Shown: positions 7,499 to 16,390 of the stretch, piece after piece
Layout: each line of letters opens with the position of its first letter
Numbering within the stretch: position 1 is the stretch's first letter
NCBI RefSeq assembly: GCF_901538265.1
Contig: NZ_LR593886.1
Coordinates: forward strand, 248,001-312,000
DNA length: 64,000 nt
Direction of reading: 5' to 3'
Source of the DNA: Gemmata massiliana
Lineage (GTDB): Bacteria; Planctomycetota; Planctomycetia; Gemmatales; Gemmataceae
Notes under the pieces: generated by a model
Told to the model about the DNA's origin: nothing
The model's input: the letters and a program-made list of their open reading frames with translations, nothing else
The model's database searches: none
Made by a program: the position numbers and the translations under genes

Positions 7499-10400
7499 CC
7501 TTGAGGTTCGCCCATTTGGGCCAGAACCCGACCGCACGAACTCCCACTAAAAGACTCTCCGTCACCCACGTGCCGGCGAGCATTCCGGCGAGCATCCCGA
7601 GTGTCATTCCCACGAAACTGGTTGCGACCGCGGTGACCATGTTCTCCGTCTGAAACTGCATCGCGCACCAGCCCCCTGCGACCATTCCGACCACCATGCC
7701 GACGTTCCCACCCGTGTACATTGCGATCGCGTGGTCCGCGTTCGGTACGGGTCCGCGGCCCAACCAGCGCATCGCGATGTTCGCGAATACCAGCATCCCG
7801 ACCCACATCCACGGCTTCATCACGCCCTCGCGCATCGCCTCCACGCACGCACAGCACCCGTGGTCGTGAAGGGCGCCGAAGTCGTTATCGGCCCACCAGC
7901 CGAGCAGCATGCCCAGGTTGCCGAATGTGAGCATCCCGAAGCACATATCGGCCCAGTGCGGAACATCGAATCGTCGCCACGCGATCGCGAGCCAGCCTCC
8001 AGCCAGCGCGAACGCGGTGAGCGTGAATACGGCTGCGTCGGGCTTGCGCAACGACGACAGGAGTAGCACGAAGACGCCCCCCTGTAACGCGAACGCGCCG
8101 GCGTGGGCGAACAGGAGAAAGAACCTCTCCCCCCCCCTCTCCTTGCTCTCCGGCCCTGTCAGCGAAGCTTCTCGCGGGCCGGAGCACGGAGAGGAGCTTG
8201 AGGCAGAAGGTGGTGCGGGGGCGGCTGTATTTGGTTCTGTTCCCCCTTCCTTCCTAGGGAAGAGGGTTAGGGGGTTAGGTTGTGCCGATAACTCCTCCCC
8301 AACCCCTCCCCCAAGGGGAGAGGGGCTTAAAATCACTGCTGATTCTTTCTCCCCTTTCCTTTCAGAGGGGGTAGGTCTCGCCAAGTGCCCGCACCCCACG
8401 CGCGTGGACGAGAAGATCAGCGTGAGGCTCGACACCACCATTAGCACGGCCGCGACGACGGGGTGAAGTACCCCGCACGCGGCGAGTGTCATACCGACGA
8501 GGTTGTAGACCAGCGCGCGGGTCAGGTTCAGCCGCACGGCGCGGACCGCGTCGCGGCTGAGTTCCACGGCCCACGGGAGCACGCGGAGGTCCGTGTGGTA
8601 GAGAGTGACCGGAGCGGCATTAACGGCGAGATCGGTTCCGCTCGAAAGGGCCACGCCGACGTGCGCGACCGCGAGCGCGGAGGCGTCGTTGATCCCGTCC
8701 CCGACGAACAGCGGGTTCTCGCCCCTTTGTTTCGCCGCTTCGACGGCCGCGCGCTTATCGTCCGGGAGTAATCCTCCGCGTGCAGATGGAAGCCCAAGTG
8801 CCTCCGCGCGGCCGGTTACGTCGCCCGTCAGGATTTCGACCGGCAGGCCGAGTTGTTGCAACTGTTCGAGTGCTTGAGGAGTGGAATCGCGCAACCGTTC
8901 GGCGACGACCGCGGTCGCGGCAAATTCGCCATCAACTGCGACGAAAACGGCTTTGTTACCACTCTTTTCTGAAAGGGGCGCCGCAGAGTTTAAGGAGAGA
9001 CGCGGTGTCTGATTTTTCTCCCCCTTCCCTTCAGGGAGGGGGGCTGGGGGGGTAGGTTTTGCCCACCCCCCCACCCACTCTTCTGTCCCGATCTTGATTT
9101 CGTGTCGCGCCCCGTTCGCTTCGACGAGTTCCGCGATCACCCCGCAGCCCGGAATCGCCACGAGCGACGCCACACGCGGTTCCGTACCCGGTGCAAAATT
9201 CCGCGGTAAGTCGGCGAACGGTTTCGCGATCGGGTGGTTACTCTGCGATTGAGCGAGTGACAGCCAGCCGAGGAGCTTTGTGCGCTCGGAACCGGTCGCG
9301 GTTGTTTCGATGTCGACGAGCGCGAAGCGGTCTTCTGTCAGTGTGCCGGTCTTGTCGAACATTACGCGACCCACGGTCGCGAGGCGCTCGATGGCGTCAC
9401 CCCCGCGAACGATCACCCCGCGCTCAGCGAGTCGGTTGAGCGCGGACCAAATGACCACTGGCGTCGCCAAACCGATCACGCACGGGCACGCGACCAGCAG
9501 CACGGACATCGCGTTAAATAGGCCGGCTTCCCACCCAGCCGACGCGAAAAACGTCCAATATGCGAATGTGCCGACCGCTGTGAACGCCACCAACGGCAGG
9601 AACCACTGGCCGAGCCGGTCCGCGTGCCCCTGCAACGACAGCGGTTTGTCGCGTGCAGATTCCACGGTCGCAAGCAGTCGGTCGATTTCGCGCTCGGTGC
9701 CGCTCGCGGTCGCGGTGACGCGAAAGGTCGCGTCGAAAGATGCGGACCCGGCCACCACCCGGTCCCCCGGGCGCCGAACCACTGCGAACGGCTCGCCGCT
9801 TACGACGGTTTCCGACACGAAACCCGCGCCGTCGCGAACGACCCCGTCCACCGCGAACAACTCGCCCGGGTGGACCTCCACCACGTCCCCGGGGCGCACG
9901 TCCACAACGGGCGCGGTGCGCGTGCCGCCGGTGCCGTCGACCAAGCGGCACGTCGCGAGTTGCTCGCCCCAGGCGCGCGAACTCGCGAGCGCCGCGGCCC
10001 GTGATCGCGCCCCGATCACCTTGCCGAGCGTGTATACAACGAGCAGGACCGACACGACCTCGAAATAGATCTTCCCGCGCCCGGTGATTTGTGCCTGGAG
10101 CGACGCCCCGAGCGCGCCGAACATCGTGAGTAGGAACAGTGCCTCGATCGTGAGGCGCCCGCGGCGCAATTCCCGCGCTGCTGTACTGATGAGCGGACCG
10201 CCGAGGAGGACCACAACCAACATGGTGAGCGCGAAGACGAACCACTGCGTGAATTCGCGGATCACCGGCGGAACGTCGTCGTGTACGTTCAGCGCGAGGC
10301 CGAAAATCATCGACTGCCCGACAACGAGCACCCCGATTCCGAGTCGTAACCCGTCGAATCTGCCACTCTTGCCAGGAGCCGTTGCGTAGCACCCGGCGTC

Positions 10401-10529
10401 CGTACACGCCCGTTCGCCGAGGCTCAAACAGCCGAAGCAACAGTATGCTCGCACAACGCCATCGGGTTGCGGGCGCCCCGCGTATCCACTTCCGGTGATC
10501 GGTCCGTTACAGTTCGCACAAACTGGCAT
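7482..10529 (-). CDS. Heavy-metal P1B-type ATPase with in-frame repeat insertions and membrane C-terminal extension
   Basis: A 1015-residue ion pump. The N-terminus has a Cys-rich stretch (CANC, YCCFGC) instead of a standard HMA domain. The transmembrane metal site is ACPCVIGLATP near residue 350, the phosphorylation site FDKTGTLTE near 391 and the hinge GDGIND near 610. The CPC motif indicates Cu+/Ag+ or similar cations. Two Pro/Gly/Glu-rich segments, about 489-525 and 716-801, break the nucleotide-binding region and the C-terminus; they coincide with repeat-like DNA at 8955-9062 and 8125-8390. The final about 200 residues add several extra membrane helices with Met- and His-rich loops. LarA-like is upstream, behind a terminator. 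Confidence 0.92.
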   Translation of the reverse strand: MPVCANCNGPITGSGYAGRPQPDGVVRAYCCFGCLSLGERACTDAGCYATAPGKSGRFDGLRLGIGVLVVGQSMIFGLALNVHDDVPPVIREFTQWFVFALTMLVVVLLGGPLISTAARELRRGRLTIEALFLLTMFGALGASLQAQITGRGKIYFEVVSVLLVVYTLGKVIGARSRAAALASSRAWGEQLATCRLVDGTGGTRTAPVVDVRPGDVVEVHPGELFAVDGVVRDGAGFVSETVVSGEPFAVVRRPGDRVVAGSASFDATFRVTATASGTEREIDRLLATVESARDKPLSLQGHADRLGQWFLPLVAFTAVGTFAYWTFFASAGWEAGLFNAMSVLLVACPCVIGLATPVVIWSALNRLAERGVIVRGGDAIERLATVGRVMFDKTGTLTEDRFALVDIETTATGSERTKLLGWLSLAQSQSNHPIAKPFADLPRNFAPGTEPRVASLVAIPGCGVIAELVEANGARHEIKIGTEEWVGGWAKPTPPAPLPEGKGEKNQTPRLSLNSAAPLSEKSGNKAVFVAVDGEFAATAVVAERLRDSTPQALEQLQQLGLPVEILTGDVTGRAEALGLPSARGGLLPDDKRAAVEAAKQRGENPLFVGDGINDASALAVAHVGVALSSGTDLAVNAAPVTLYHTDLRVLPWAVELSRDAVRAVRLNLTRALVYNLVGMTLAACGVLHPVVAAVLMVVSSLTLIFSSTRVGCGHLARPTPSERKGEKESAVILSPSPLGGGVGEELSAQPNPLTLFPRKEGGTEPNTAAPAPPSASSSSPCSGPREASLTGPESKERGGERFFLLFAHAGAFALQGGVFVLLLSSLRKPDAAVFTLTAFALAGGWLAIAWRRFDVPHWADMCFGMLTFGNLGMLLGWWADNDFGALHDHGCCACVEAMREGVMKPWMWVGMLVFANIAMRWLGRGPVPNADHAIAMYTGGNVGMVVGMVAGGWCAMQFQTENMVTAVATSFVGMTLGMLAGMLAGTWVTESLLVGVRAVGFWPKWANLKATRTS
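8125..8390. repeat. Compound pyrimidine/purine-rich repeat translated inside the P-type ATPase
   Basis: This stretch holds at least three short palindromic units of the type CTCCCC...GGGGAG, for example around 8296-8325 and 8348-8372. The last ends in GGGGGTAGGTCTCGCC. It is read in frame as Pro/Ser/Gly-rich residues 716-801 of the ATPase. A shorter related unit is at 8955-9062. The pattern fits a dispersed intergenic palindrome family that has entered a gene without breaking the frame. Confidence 0.65.
8955..9062. repeat. Second in-frame palindromic repeat in the P-type ATPase
   Basis: It contains TTTTTCTCCCCCTTCCCTTC followed by GGGAGGGGGGCTGGGGGGGT and AGGTTTTGCC, closely matching the end of the 8125-8390 repeat. 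It is translated as residues about 489-525 with the motif PPAPLPEGKGE, in the nucleotide-binding part of the ATPase. Confidence 0.65.
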
Positions 10530-10570
10530 GCGGCAAAATGGAGTAAGAACAGGAGGCGATCGGAATTGCC

Positions 10571-10597
10571 GCGGCCCGTATTTTTTGCACGGGCCGC
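10571..10597 (-). terminator. Hairpin with T-tract after the LarA-like gene
   Basis: A 9-bp stem GCGGCCCGT/ACGGGCCGC with an internal run of six T lies 15 nt beyond the stop of the minus-strand LarA-like gene and before the P-type ATPase start. Confidence 0.5.
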
Positions 10598-10611
10598 GCT
10601 ACGAAGTGTCG

Positions 10612-11913
10612 TTAGTGAGCGGCCCGTCGGCGCCCCCGCACGCTGTGCGGGAACATTTGTTCTTGCGCTATGTTCCCCACGGCATCAAAGGGCAGTGGAG
10701 CCGGTTCGCCGACGAACTCTAGGTGCGGGTGCCCCTTCAGGTCGGCCGCGAGCGGCGCGGACACCCACATCTCCACCACTTCGAGCGTGTTCGGGATCAC
10801 GCAGAGCTTCACCTTGTCGGCTTCGGGCTGCCAGCACGTCTCCACGCAGTTCGCGACCACCTCGCGGTCCGTCTCGAACCCGAACGGGAGCTTGCTCCGC
10901 CACAGTGACCGGGCCGTGAGGTTGTTCATGCGGAATGGCCCCTGCACGATTCCGGCTAGAGCGCGGTTCGTGGTGAGGTCCGCCAGCCCGATCCCGGTCG
11001 CGTTGCCGTGGCTCTCGGGTGACACGTCCAGTACGCCGATGCGGACGATGCGCGGGTCGTTCGTCTCGGCCTCCGGGGTCGCTTCGATCAGCATCCGGCC
11101 GATCACGTTCGGGTCCATCCCGGCGCCGGAGTAGTTCTTGCCGCACTCACCGATGATGAGCACGTCCGCCCCTTTGAACGGCAACCGGCCCATCAGTGCC
11201 CGCGCCTCTTCGAGCAGTACCGGCTCGCGGTCCCAGAGGTCGTCGCGGTCGAGCACTTCGAGTTTCGCGGTTTCTTCTTTCGCGTTCTCGAGGATCGCCA
11301 ACCCGCCGATGAACGGTGTCTTGTTCAGAATGACTTGGCCCGATTCCGGGATCATGTCGCGCAGCCCGCGCGTCCCGAAGCTGTGAACCTGATCGGCCCC
11401 GTGGCGCTTCCCCAACCCGATCACGAGCATCTTCAGAATGCCGCTCTCGAACTTCCCCCGAAAGTCCGTGTGTGGCTTTACGCGCGACACCGTTACCACG
11501 GCGTCGGCCTTGAGCGCGTTCTTGTCCCACCAAACCGGTTGGCCCCACGAGTTCGTGCCGATGTTCTCGGCGTCCATGTCCGTGACGACCGGAACGCCGA
11601 GGTGCGCTTCGTCGAGGTTGTAACTGGCGAGCAACTCGCGCTGGCCCTCGGGCGTAGCTCCACCGTGCGACCCCATCGCGGCCACCACGAACGGCTGGGC
11701 ACCCAATTCTTTGATGGCATCAACGGTGGCGCGGGCGAGCGTGAGGTAGTTGTTGATCCCGCGACTGCCGCACGCCACGGCGACCTTCATTCCGGGCTTG
11801 ATGCGCTTCGCGGTTTTGGACCCGAGCCACAGCTCGCGCACGGTAGCAGCGACGTTGGCGACGGACGGTTGCGGGGCGGTTTGGCGGACGAGCTGAACGC
11901 GGGGAATGTCCAC
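10612..11913 (-). CDS. LarA/DUF2088-like protein
   Basis: A 433-residue protein resembling the lactate racemase (LarA) N-terminal domain family. Visible family-like elements are VAVACGSRGINNY, the His motif VAAMGSHGGATPEGQ, and VSRVKPHTDFRGKFESGILKM. LarA racemises lactate with a nickel-pincer nucleotide in the cytoplasm. The canonical LarA HHH/W motif is not evident here, so this is probably a relative with another substrate. No larB, larC or larE maturation genes are nearby. It is followed by a terminator, then the P-type ATPase. Molecular function is unassigned. Confidence 0.6.
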   Translation of the reverse strand: MDIPRVQLVRQTAPQPSVANVAATVRELWLGSKTAKRIKPGMKVAVACGSRGINNYLTLARATVDAIKELGAQPFVVAAMGSHGGATPEGQRELLASYNLDEAHLGVPVVTDMDAENIGTNSWGQPVWWDKNALKADAVVTVSRVKPHTDFRGKFESGILKMLVIGLGKRHGADQVHSFGTRGLRDMIPESGQVILNKTPFIGGLAILENAKEETAKLEVLDRDDLWDREPVLLEEARALMGRLPFKGADVLIIGECGKNYSGAGMDPNVIGRMLIEATPEAETNDPRIVRIGVLDVSPESHGNATGIGLADLTTNRALAGIVQGPFRMNNLTARSLWRSKLPFGFETDREVVANCVETCWQPEADKVKLCVIPNTLEVVEMWVSAPLAADLKGHPHLEFVGEPAPLPFDAVGNIAQEQMFPHSVRGRRRAAH

Positions 11914-11926
11914 TAGTGCCTCTGCG

Positions 11927-12013
11927 AACCCCGCCCTTGTGGGTGGGGTATTTGGGGGAGGGAGTAGTTGAGGAGCTTATTGTATCCAGCACCCCCGCCC
12001 TTGCGGGCGGGGT
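11927..12013. repeat. Pair of GC-rich hairpins between LarA-like and M28 genes
   Basis: Two similar imperfect palindromes, 11927-11949 and 11991-12013, share the core CCCCGCCCTTG followed by GGG(C/T)GGGGT. They fill most of the gap between two minus-strand genes and may end transcription of the M28 peptidase gene or be dispersed repeat units. Confidence 0.6.
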
Positions 12014-12023
12014 TCACCGGACT

Positions 12024-13922
12024 CTATTCCGGTTTGGCCTTCAGGGTGAGTTTCTTGCCCTTGCGCTCGACGACGATGTCAATGGCGTTGCCGGCTTTCT
12101 GTGCGCCCATCGCGGTCATGTACGCGCCGACGTTGGGGGTCGCCTTTCCGCCGACTTCCACGATGATGTCGCCTTCTTTGAGACCGGCTTTTTCGGCCGC
12201 GCCGCCGGGCGACACGCCGTCGAGCAGAACGCCCTCGCCCTCGAAGGTGTAGCTCGGCAGGATGCCCAGGCGCGGACCCATCACGCGCGCCGGGCGCGAT
12301 TCGGTCGGGTCGACCCACGGGTCTTTCACCGCGATGTACTTCGGCGGGCTTTCGCGCGTGCTCAGGTCCGTCAGGAGGTACTCGGCGAAGTCGGTCGTCT
12401 TCTTCATGCCGGGAACGTCGATCTTCTCGGGGACGTCGGTCGGCTTGTGGTACTCGCCGTGGGTGCCGGTGTAGAGGAACAGTACCGGGATCTTCTTGCG
12501 GTAGAACGAGTCGTGGTCGCTGGGGCCGGTGCCGGCCGGGAGGACGCTGAGCTTGAAGTCGGGTTTCTTGTTGGCTTCCTGAACCAGTTCCGCGAACCCG
12601 TCGCTGGTGCCGGTACCGTACACCACGAGCCGGTCCTTCTTACCGAACAGCCCGAGCCAGTCGGTCGGTACCGGCTTCGTGCGGCCGATCATGTCCATGT
12701 TGATCATCGCGACCGTCTTGTCGAGCGGGAACAGCGGCTCCTTGCAGTAGAACTGCGACCCGACCAGCCCGATCTCTTCTGCCGAGAACGCGATGAACAC
12801 GATGCGCCGGCCCTGGCGGTTCTTGATCGCCCCGAACCGGCGGGCGAGTTCCATCAACCCCGTGGTTCCGCTCGCGTTGTCATCGGCGCCGTAGTGGATC
12901 TTGCCCTTGGCCGTCGGGCCACCAGCGCTCCCGAAGCCGCCATAGCCGACGTGGTCGTAGTGCGCGCCGATGACGACCGTTTCGTCCTTCAGTGGCCCCG
13001 CGCCTTCCAGCACGCCGACCACGTTCTTCACCTTCACCTCTTTGCGGTCCACAGTCACTTCCGCGTCTGCCTTCCAGCCCTTAATTGCGAACGATTGCGG
13101 CTTCAGGTTCTCGTTGATCGCGGTTTCGATCTCGGTCAGTGACTTTTCCTTTACGGCGGTCAGGATCTCGTCGAGAACGGCCCGCTTGAGGAATAGTACT
13201 GGGAACTTGGCCGGCGCCGTGCCGCTCGCGTGCTGCCCGTACTGGGCGATCGGGTCGTTCTTCCCCGCGGCGCTCGTGTCGTTCACGATGACGAGGCCGG
13301 CCGCCTTGTGCTTCTGGGCCACTTCGATCTTGGTGGCGAACGCCGCGTGGGTGCTGTCGTCGCTCGCGTTCACGGTGGTGTCGAACCGCTTGTCGCCCTT
13401 CTCGTTGTAGCGCGGCGTGCGGCGCAAGATCACGACGATCTTGCCCTCCACGTCGAGTCCCGCGTAGTCGTCGTACTTCAGGCCCGGGGCCGTGATCCCG
13501 TACCCGGCGAACACGAGATCGCCCGACACCTTGCTCGTGGGGCTGAACCCCATCGGGCTGTAATCGGTGTTGAGCTTCGGTTCCTTTTTCGCACCGTCGG
13601 GACCGGCGAGCGCGAGCTCGGTCGGTGCCCCGAGCTTCGACGACATCGTGACGCTGAACGGCTGGAAGTACGAACCGTCCTTCATTGCGGGCTTCAGTCC
13701 GGATTCCCGGAACACGTCCGCGACGCGGTCGGCGGCCTTCTCGATGCCCTTCGTGTCGATCCCGCGGCCCTCGCACTCCTGGCTGGCGAGGAAGAAAATG
13801 TCCTTTCGCATCCGTTCGAGCACCGGGTCGTCGAACGGCTTCTGGGCCGGCGCGGGGGCGGTGATCGCGAGCAACGCGACGACCGCGAGTGTGCCCACGA
13901 GTGGGCGGAACGGGGCTGGCAT
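12024..13922 (-). CDS. Exported M28-family zinc peptidase with PA and PDZ domains
   Basis: A 632-residue secreted or periplasmic aminopeptidase-like protein. A signal peptide with hydrophobic core LAVVALLAITAPAPA is at residues 10-24. A PA-type insert (about 135-270) and the M28 catalytic domain (about 300-530) follow. Zinc-ligand motifs are AHYDHVGYGG, DDNASGTTG, FSAEEIGLVG and INMDMIGR, with DHDSFYRKK near the end of the domain. The C-terminal 85 residues form a PDZ-like module (GGAAEKAGLKEGDIIVEVGG) that probably binds protein termini. Its neighbour at 14080 is another exported peptidase on the same strand, suggesting a shared role in extracellular protein breakdown. Confidence 0.93.
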   Translation of the reverse strand: MPAPFRPLVGTLAVVALLAITAPAPAQKPFDDPVLERMRKDIFFLASQECEGRGIDTKGIEKAADRVADVFRESGLKPAMKDGSYFQPFSVTMSSKLGAPTELALAGPDGAKKEPKLNTDYSPMGFSPTSKVSGDLVFAGYGITAPGLKYDDYAGLDVEGKIVVILRRTPRYNEKGDKRFDTTVNASDDSTHAAFATKIEVAQKHKAAGLVIVNDTSAAGKNDPIAQYGQHASGTAPAKFPVLFLKRAVLDEILTAVKEKSLTEIETAINENLKPQSFAIKGWKADAEVTVDRKEVKVKNVVGVLEGAGPLKDETVVIGAHYDHVGYGGFGSAGGPTAKGKIHYGADDNASGTTGLMELARRFGAIKNRQGRRIVFIAFSAEEIGLVGSQFYCKEPLFPLDKTVAMINMDMIGRTKPVPTDWLGLFGKKDRLVVYGTGTSDGFAELVQEANKKPDFKLSVLPAGTGPSDHDSFYRKKIPVLFLYTGTHGEYHKPTDVPEKIDVPGMKKTTDFAEYLLTDLSTRESPPKYIAVKDPWVDPTESRPARVMGPRLGILPSYTFEGEGVLLDGVSPGGAAEKAGLKEGDIIVEVGGKATPNVGAYMTAMGAQKAGNAIDIVVERKGKKLTLKAKPE

Positions 13923-14026
13923 GCGCGTGTCCTTAAAGGAGCGAAGAGAGACGCGAGAGGATTGTCGCTATTATGCGGTGCCGGCGCAACTTCGGGCAAG
14001 TGGTTGCTTCGGCATGTTGGTGTGGA

Positions 14027-14053
14027 GAGCGGGGCGCTACGAGAGCCCCGCTC
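14027..14053 (-). terminator. Hairpin downstream of the S9 peptidase gene
   Basis: A 9-bp stem GAGCGGGGC/GCCCCGCTC with a 9-nt loop lies 27 nt past the stop of the minus-strand S9 gene. There is no clear T-tract, so termination is tentative. Confidence 0.35.
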
Positions 14054-14079
14054 GCGAACGGTAAGAAAAGTACGTTACC

Positions 14080-16200
14080 CTACTTCGGTCCGGGCGGCGC
14101 GTACTTCTTGAGCCACGCGAAGACTTCCTTGTGCCAGTACGCGCTGTTCTGGGGTTTGAGCACCCAGTGCCCTTCATCGGGGAAGTTCACGAACCGACTT
14201 GGAACTCCCTGGCGCTGGAGTGCGGTAAACAGCTCGTGCCCCTGACCGATCGGGCACCGGAAGTCCAAATCGTTGTGGACCACGAGCATCGGGGTCTTGT
14301 ACTTGCCCAGGTTCCCGGCCTTCTTGTGCGGTGAGAACTCGGCGTACTTCTGAGGCTTCTCCCACGGCAGCCCGCCGTGTTCCCACTCGTCGAACCACAA
14401 CTCGTCGGTCGTGCCCCACATGCTCTCGAAGTTCCACACTGAGCAGTGCGTGATGAGGCACTTGAACCGTTTCGCGATGTCATTCACCGCGAACCAGTCC
14501 ATCATGTACCCACCGAAACTGGCCCCGGCCGATCCGATCCGGTCCTTATCCACGTAAGGCAGCTTCTCAACGAAATCGAGGCCCGCGATGAGGTCGCGAT
14601 AACACTTCCCGCCCCAATCTCCGGTGATCTCGTCTACGAATTTCTGGCCGAATCCGGTACTTCCGCGCGGGTTCGGAAGCACCACCACGTAGCCCTGTGC
14701 GGCCCAGGCTTGCGGGTTCCAGCGGAAACTCCAACTGTTCTCCCACGCCCCCTGCGGGCCGCCGTGAACGAGAAACGCGACCGGCCATTTCTTCTTCGCA
14801 TCGAACCCCGGCGGCTTCAGAATCCACATCTGCATGTTCACGTTGCCCTCGACGGGCACTTCCACCGATTCCGGCTTGGGTAGATCGAGTTCGGCGAGTA
14901 ACTTCTCGTTCACCTTGCTCACTTCCACCGGCTTCGCCTGGTCTCCGGGCCACCAGTACGTTTTCACCTCGGCCGGGTGGTACATGGTGGTTTCGGTGAA
15001 CGCGAGCATGTTCCGCTGGCGCGAGGTCGAGAGCGATCCGCACGCGCCGGCCGCGTACTCGGTTTTGAAACCCGCGCCGTCCGCTTGAATCATGAAGATC
15101 GGCGCCAGCCCCTCCGCATCCGCGGTGAAGAGGAACGCGCGATCGTACTCGCCGGTCCAGACGAACTCGCCCACCGACACGTCGTATTTCGTGGTCACGC
15201 TGAACGGCTTGCTTGTCAGTGTTCCGTCCGACTTGCAGTCCGCGACGAGGATATCCCACTTGTCCGCTTCATAGCCGGCCTTCTTCTGCGCGCGCCACGC
15301 GAGCTTCTTCCCGCTGGCAGAGAACTTCGGCCCGCTGTCCGCGGCCTTGTTGTCGGTGGTCAGCGTTTCCCACTTGGTCGACGTGTTCGTAACGCTCACG
15401 CGGCACAGGTCGTAGTTTGTGCTCCACGACTCCTCCTTTTCCGGCACCGCGGAGAACACGAGGTACCTGCCGTCCGGCGAGAAGGTGAAGTCATCCCCGC
15501 TGCTGAACGTGGTGCTCGTGGGGTTGGCGTCGCGGTCGCCGGGGGTGACGTCGCGGCACCCCGTGCCGTCGACCTTGCACACGAACAGGTGCTGGCGCTT
15601 GTCGCCGACGTACTCGTCCCAGTGCCGGTAGAACAGCCGCGAGAACGTTTTCGCCTTCACGGGGCTTTTCTCGATCTCGTCGTCTTTCTCTTTGTTGAGC
15701 TTGTTGCTTTCGGCGAACGGTTTCTCGCTGAACTCTGGGTACACGCTCGACACGAACGCGACAGATTTGCCGTCCGGCGCCCAGATACCGCTTCCGGCGC
15801 CGGTGCTGATGTCGGTGATCTGCTTCACCGCGCCGTCGGCCGTCAGCACCCACAGTTGGGCCGAACCCGATCGCGTGGACTCGAACAGGACGCGCTCGCC
15901 GTCGGGCGACCAGCGCGGGTTCATGTCCTTCTTGCCCTTCGGGTCGGTGAGTTGCTTCGGCTCCCCCTTACCGTCGGCCGGGGCGAGCCACAACGCCGTG
16001 CTACTCTTGTTTGCGGCGAGATCGACCGTCGTGACCTGGTAGACGACGGTTTTCCCGTCCGGACTGATTTGCGGCGCCGCGGCGCGCTTGAACGCGAACA
16101 GGTCTTCCACCTGCATCGGCCGCTTGTCCGCGGCGCCCGCTGACAGAACCAATACGAGGAGCGCCGCGGACGCGACCGCGGCGCGCGTGAGTGCGATCAT
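14080..16200 (-). CDS. Exported S9-family prolyl oligopeptidase / acylaminoacyl peptidase
   Basis: A 706-residue alpha/beta-hydrolase peptidase. A signal peptide (ALTRAAVASAALLVLVLSAG) is followed by a beta-propeller region with WD40-like TolB motifs such as PQISPDGKTVVYQ and NPRWSPDG. The C-terminal catalytic domain has Ser in GSAGASFGGYMMDW, Asp in VVHNDLDFRCP and His in PDEGHWVLK, the expected S9 order. The ATG at 16200 gives a clean signal peptide with GGAGAGAGGG upstream; the open frame before it looks non-coding. It faces the ABC permease gene divergently across about 190 nt. It probably cleaves short peptides in the periplasm. Confidence 0.93.
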   Translation of the reverse strand: MIALTRAAVASAALLVLVLSAGAADKRPMQVEDLFAFKRAAAPQISPDGKTVVYQVTTVDLAANKSSTALWLAPADGKGEPKQLTDPKGKKDMNPRWSPDGERVLFESTRSGSAQLWVLTADGAVKQITDISTGAGSGIWAPDGKSVAFVSSVYPEFSEKPFAESNKLNKEKDDEIEKSPVKAKTFSRLFYRHWDEYVGDKRQHLFVCKVDGTGCRDVTPGDRDANPTSTTFSSGDDFTFSPDGRYLVFSAVPEKEESWSTNYDLCRVSVTNTSTKWETLTTDNKAADSGPKFSASGKKLAWRAQKKAGYEADKWDILVADCKSDGTLTSKPFSVTTKYDVSVGEFVWTGEYDRAFLFTADAEGLAPIFMIQADGAGFKTEYAAGACGSLSTSRQRNMLAFTETTMYHPAEVKTYWWPGDQAKPVEVSKVNEKLLAELDLPKPESVEVPVEGNVNMQMWILKPPGFDAKKKWPVAFLVHGGPQGAWENSWSFRWNPQAWAAQGYVVVLPNPRGSTGFGQKFVDEITGDWGGKCYRDLIAGLDFVEKLPYVDKDRIGSAGASFGGYMMDWFAVNDIAKRFKCLITHCSVWNFESMWGTTDELWFDEWEHGGLPWEKPQKYAEFSPHKKAGNLGKYKTPMLVVHNDLDFRCPIGQGHELFTALQRQGVPSRFVNFPDEGHWVLKPQNSAYWHKEVFAWLKKYAPPGPK

Positions 16201-16390
16201 TCGGAACCCTCTCTCCGGATGCGGGGGCGTCGGCCCCGGCGCAATGGACACGTTGTACCCGAATTGCAAGGTGCGAAACAGCACCCGAACCAAATGACGA
16301 GTTCGCGGTGATACTTTGACCGGTTCCCCTTGGCGCACCGGATTTCACCCTATAACACCCCGAGCACCGTTCCCCGCACCGGGTCGATTC

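Noticed and set aside
8125-8390. Possible CRISPR or tandem array because of recurrent palindromes
   Set aside because: Units differ in length and spacing and are translated in frame; there are no regular spacers or cas genes.
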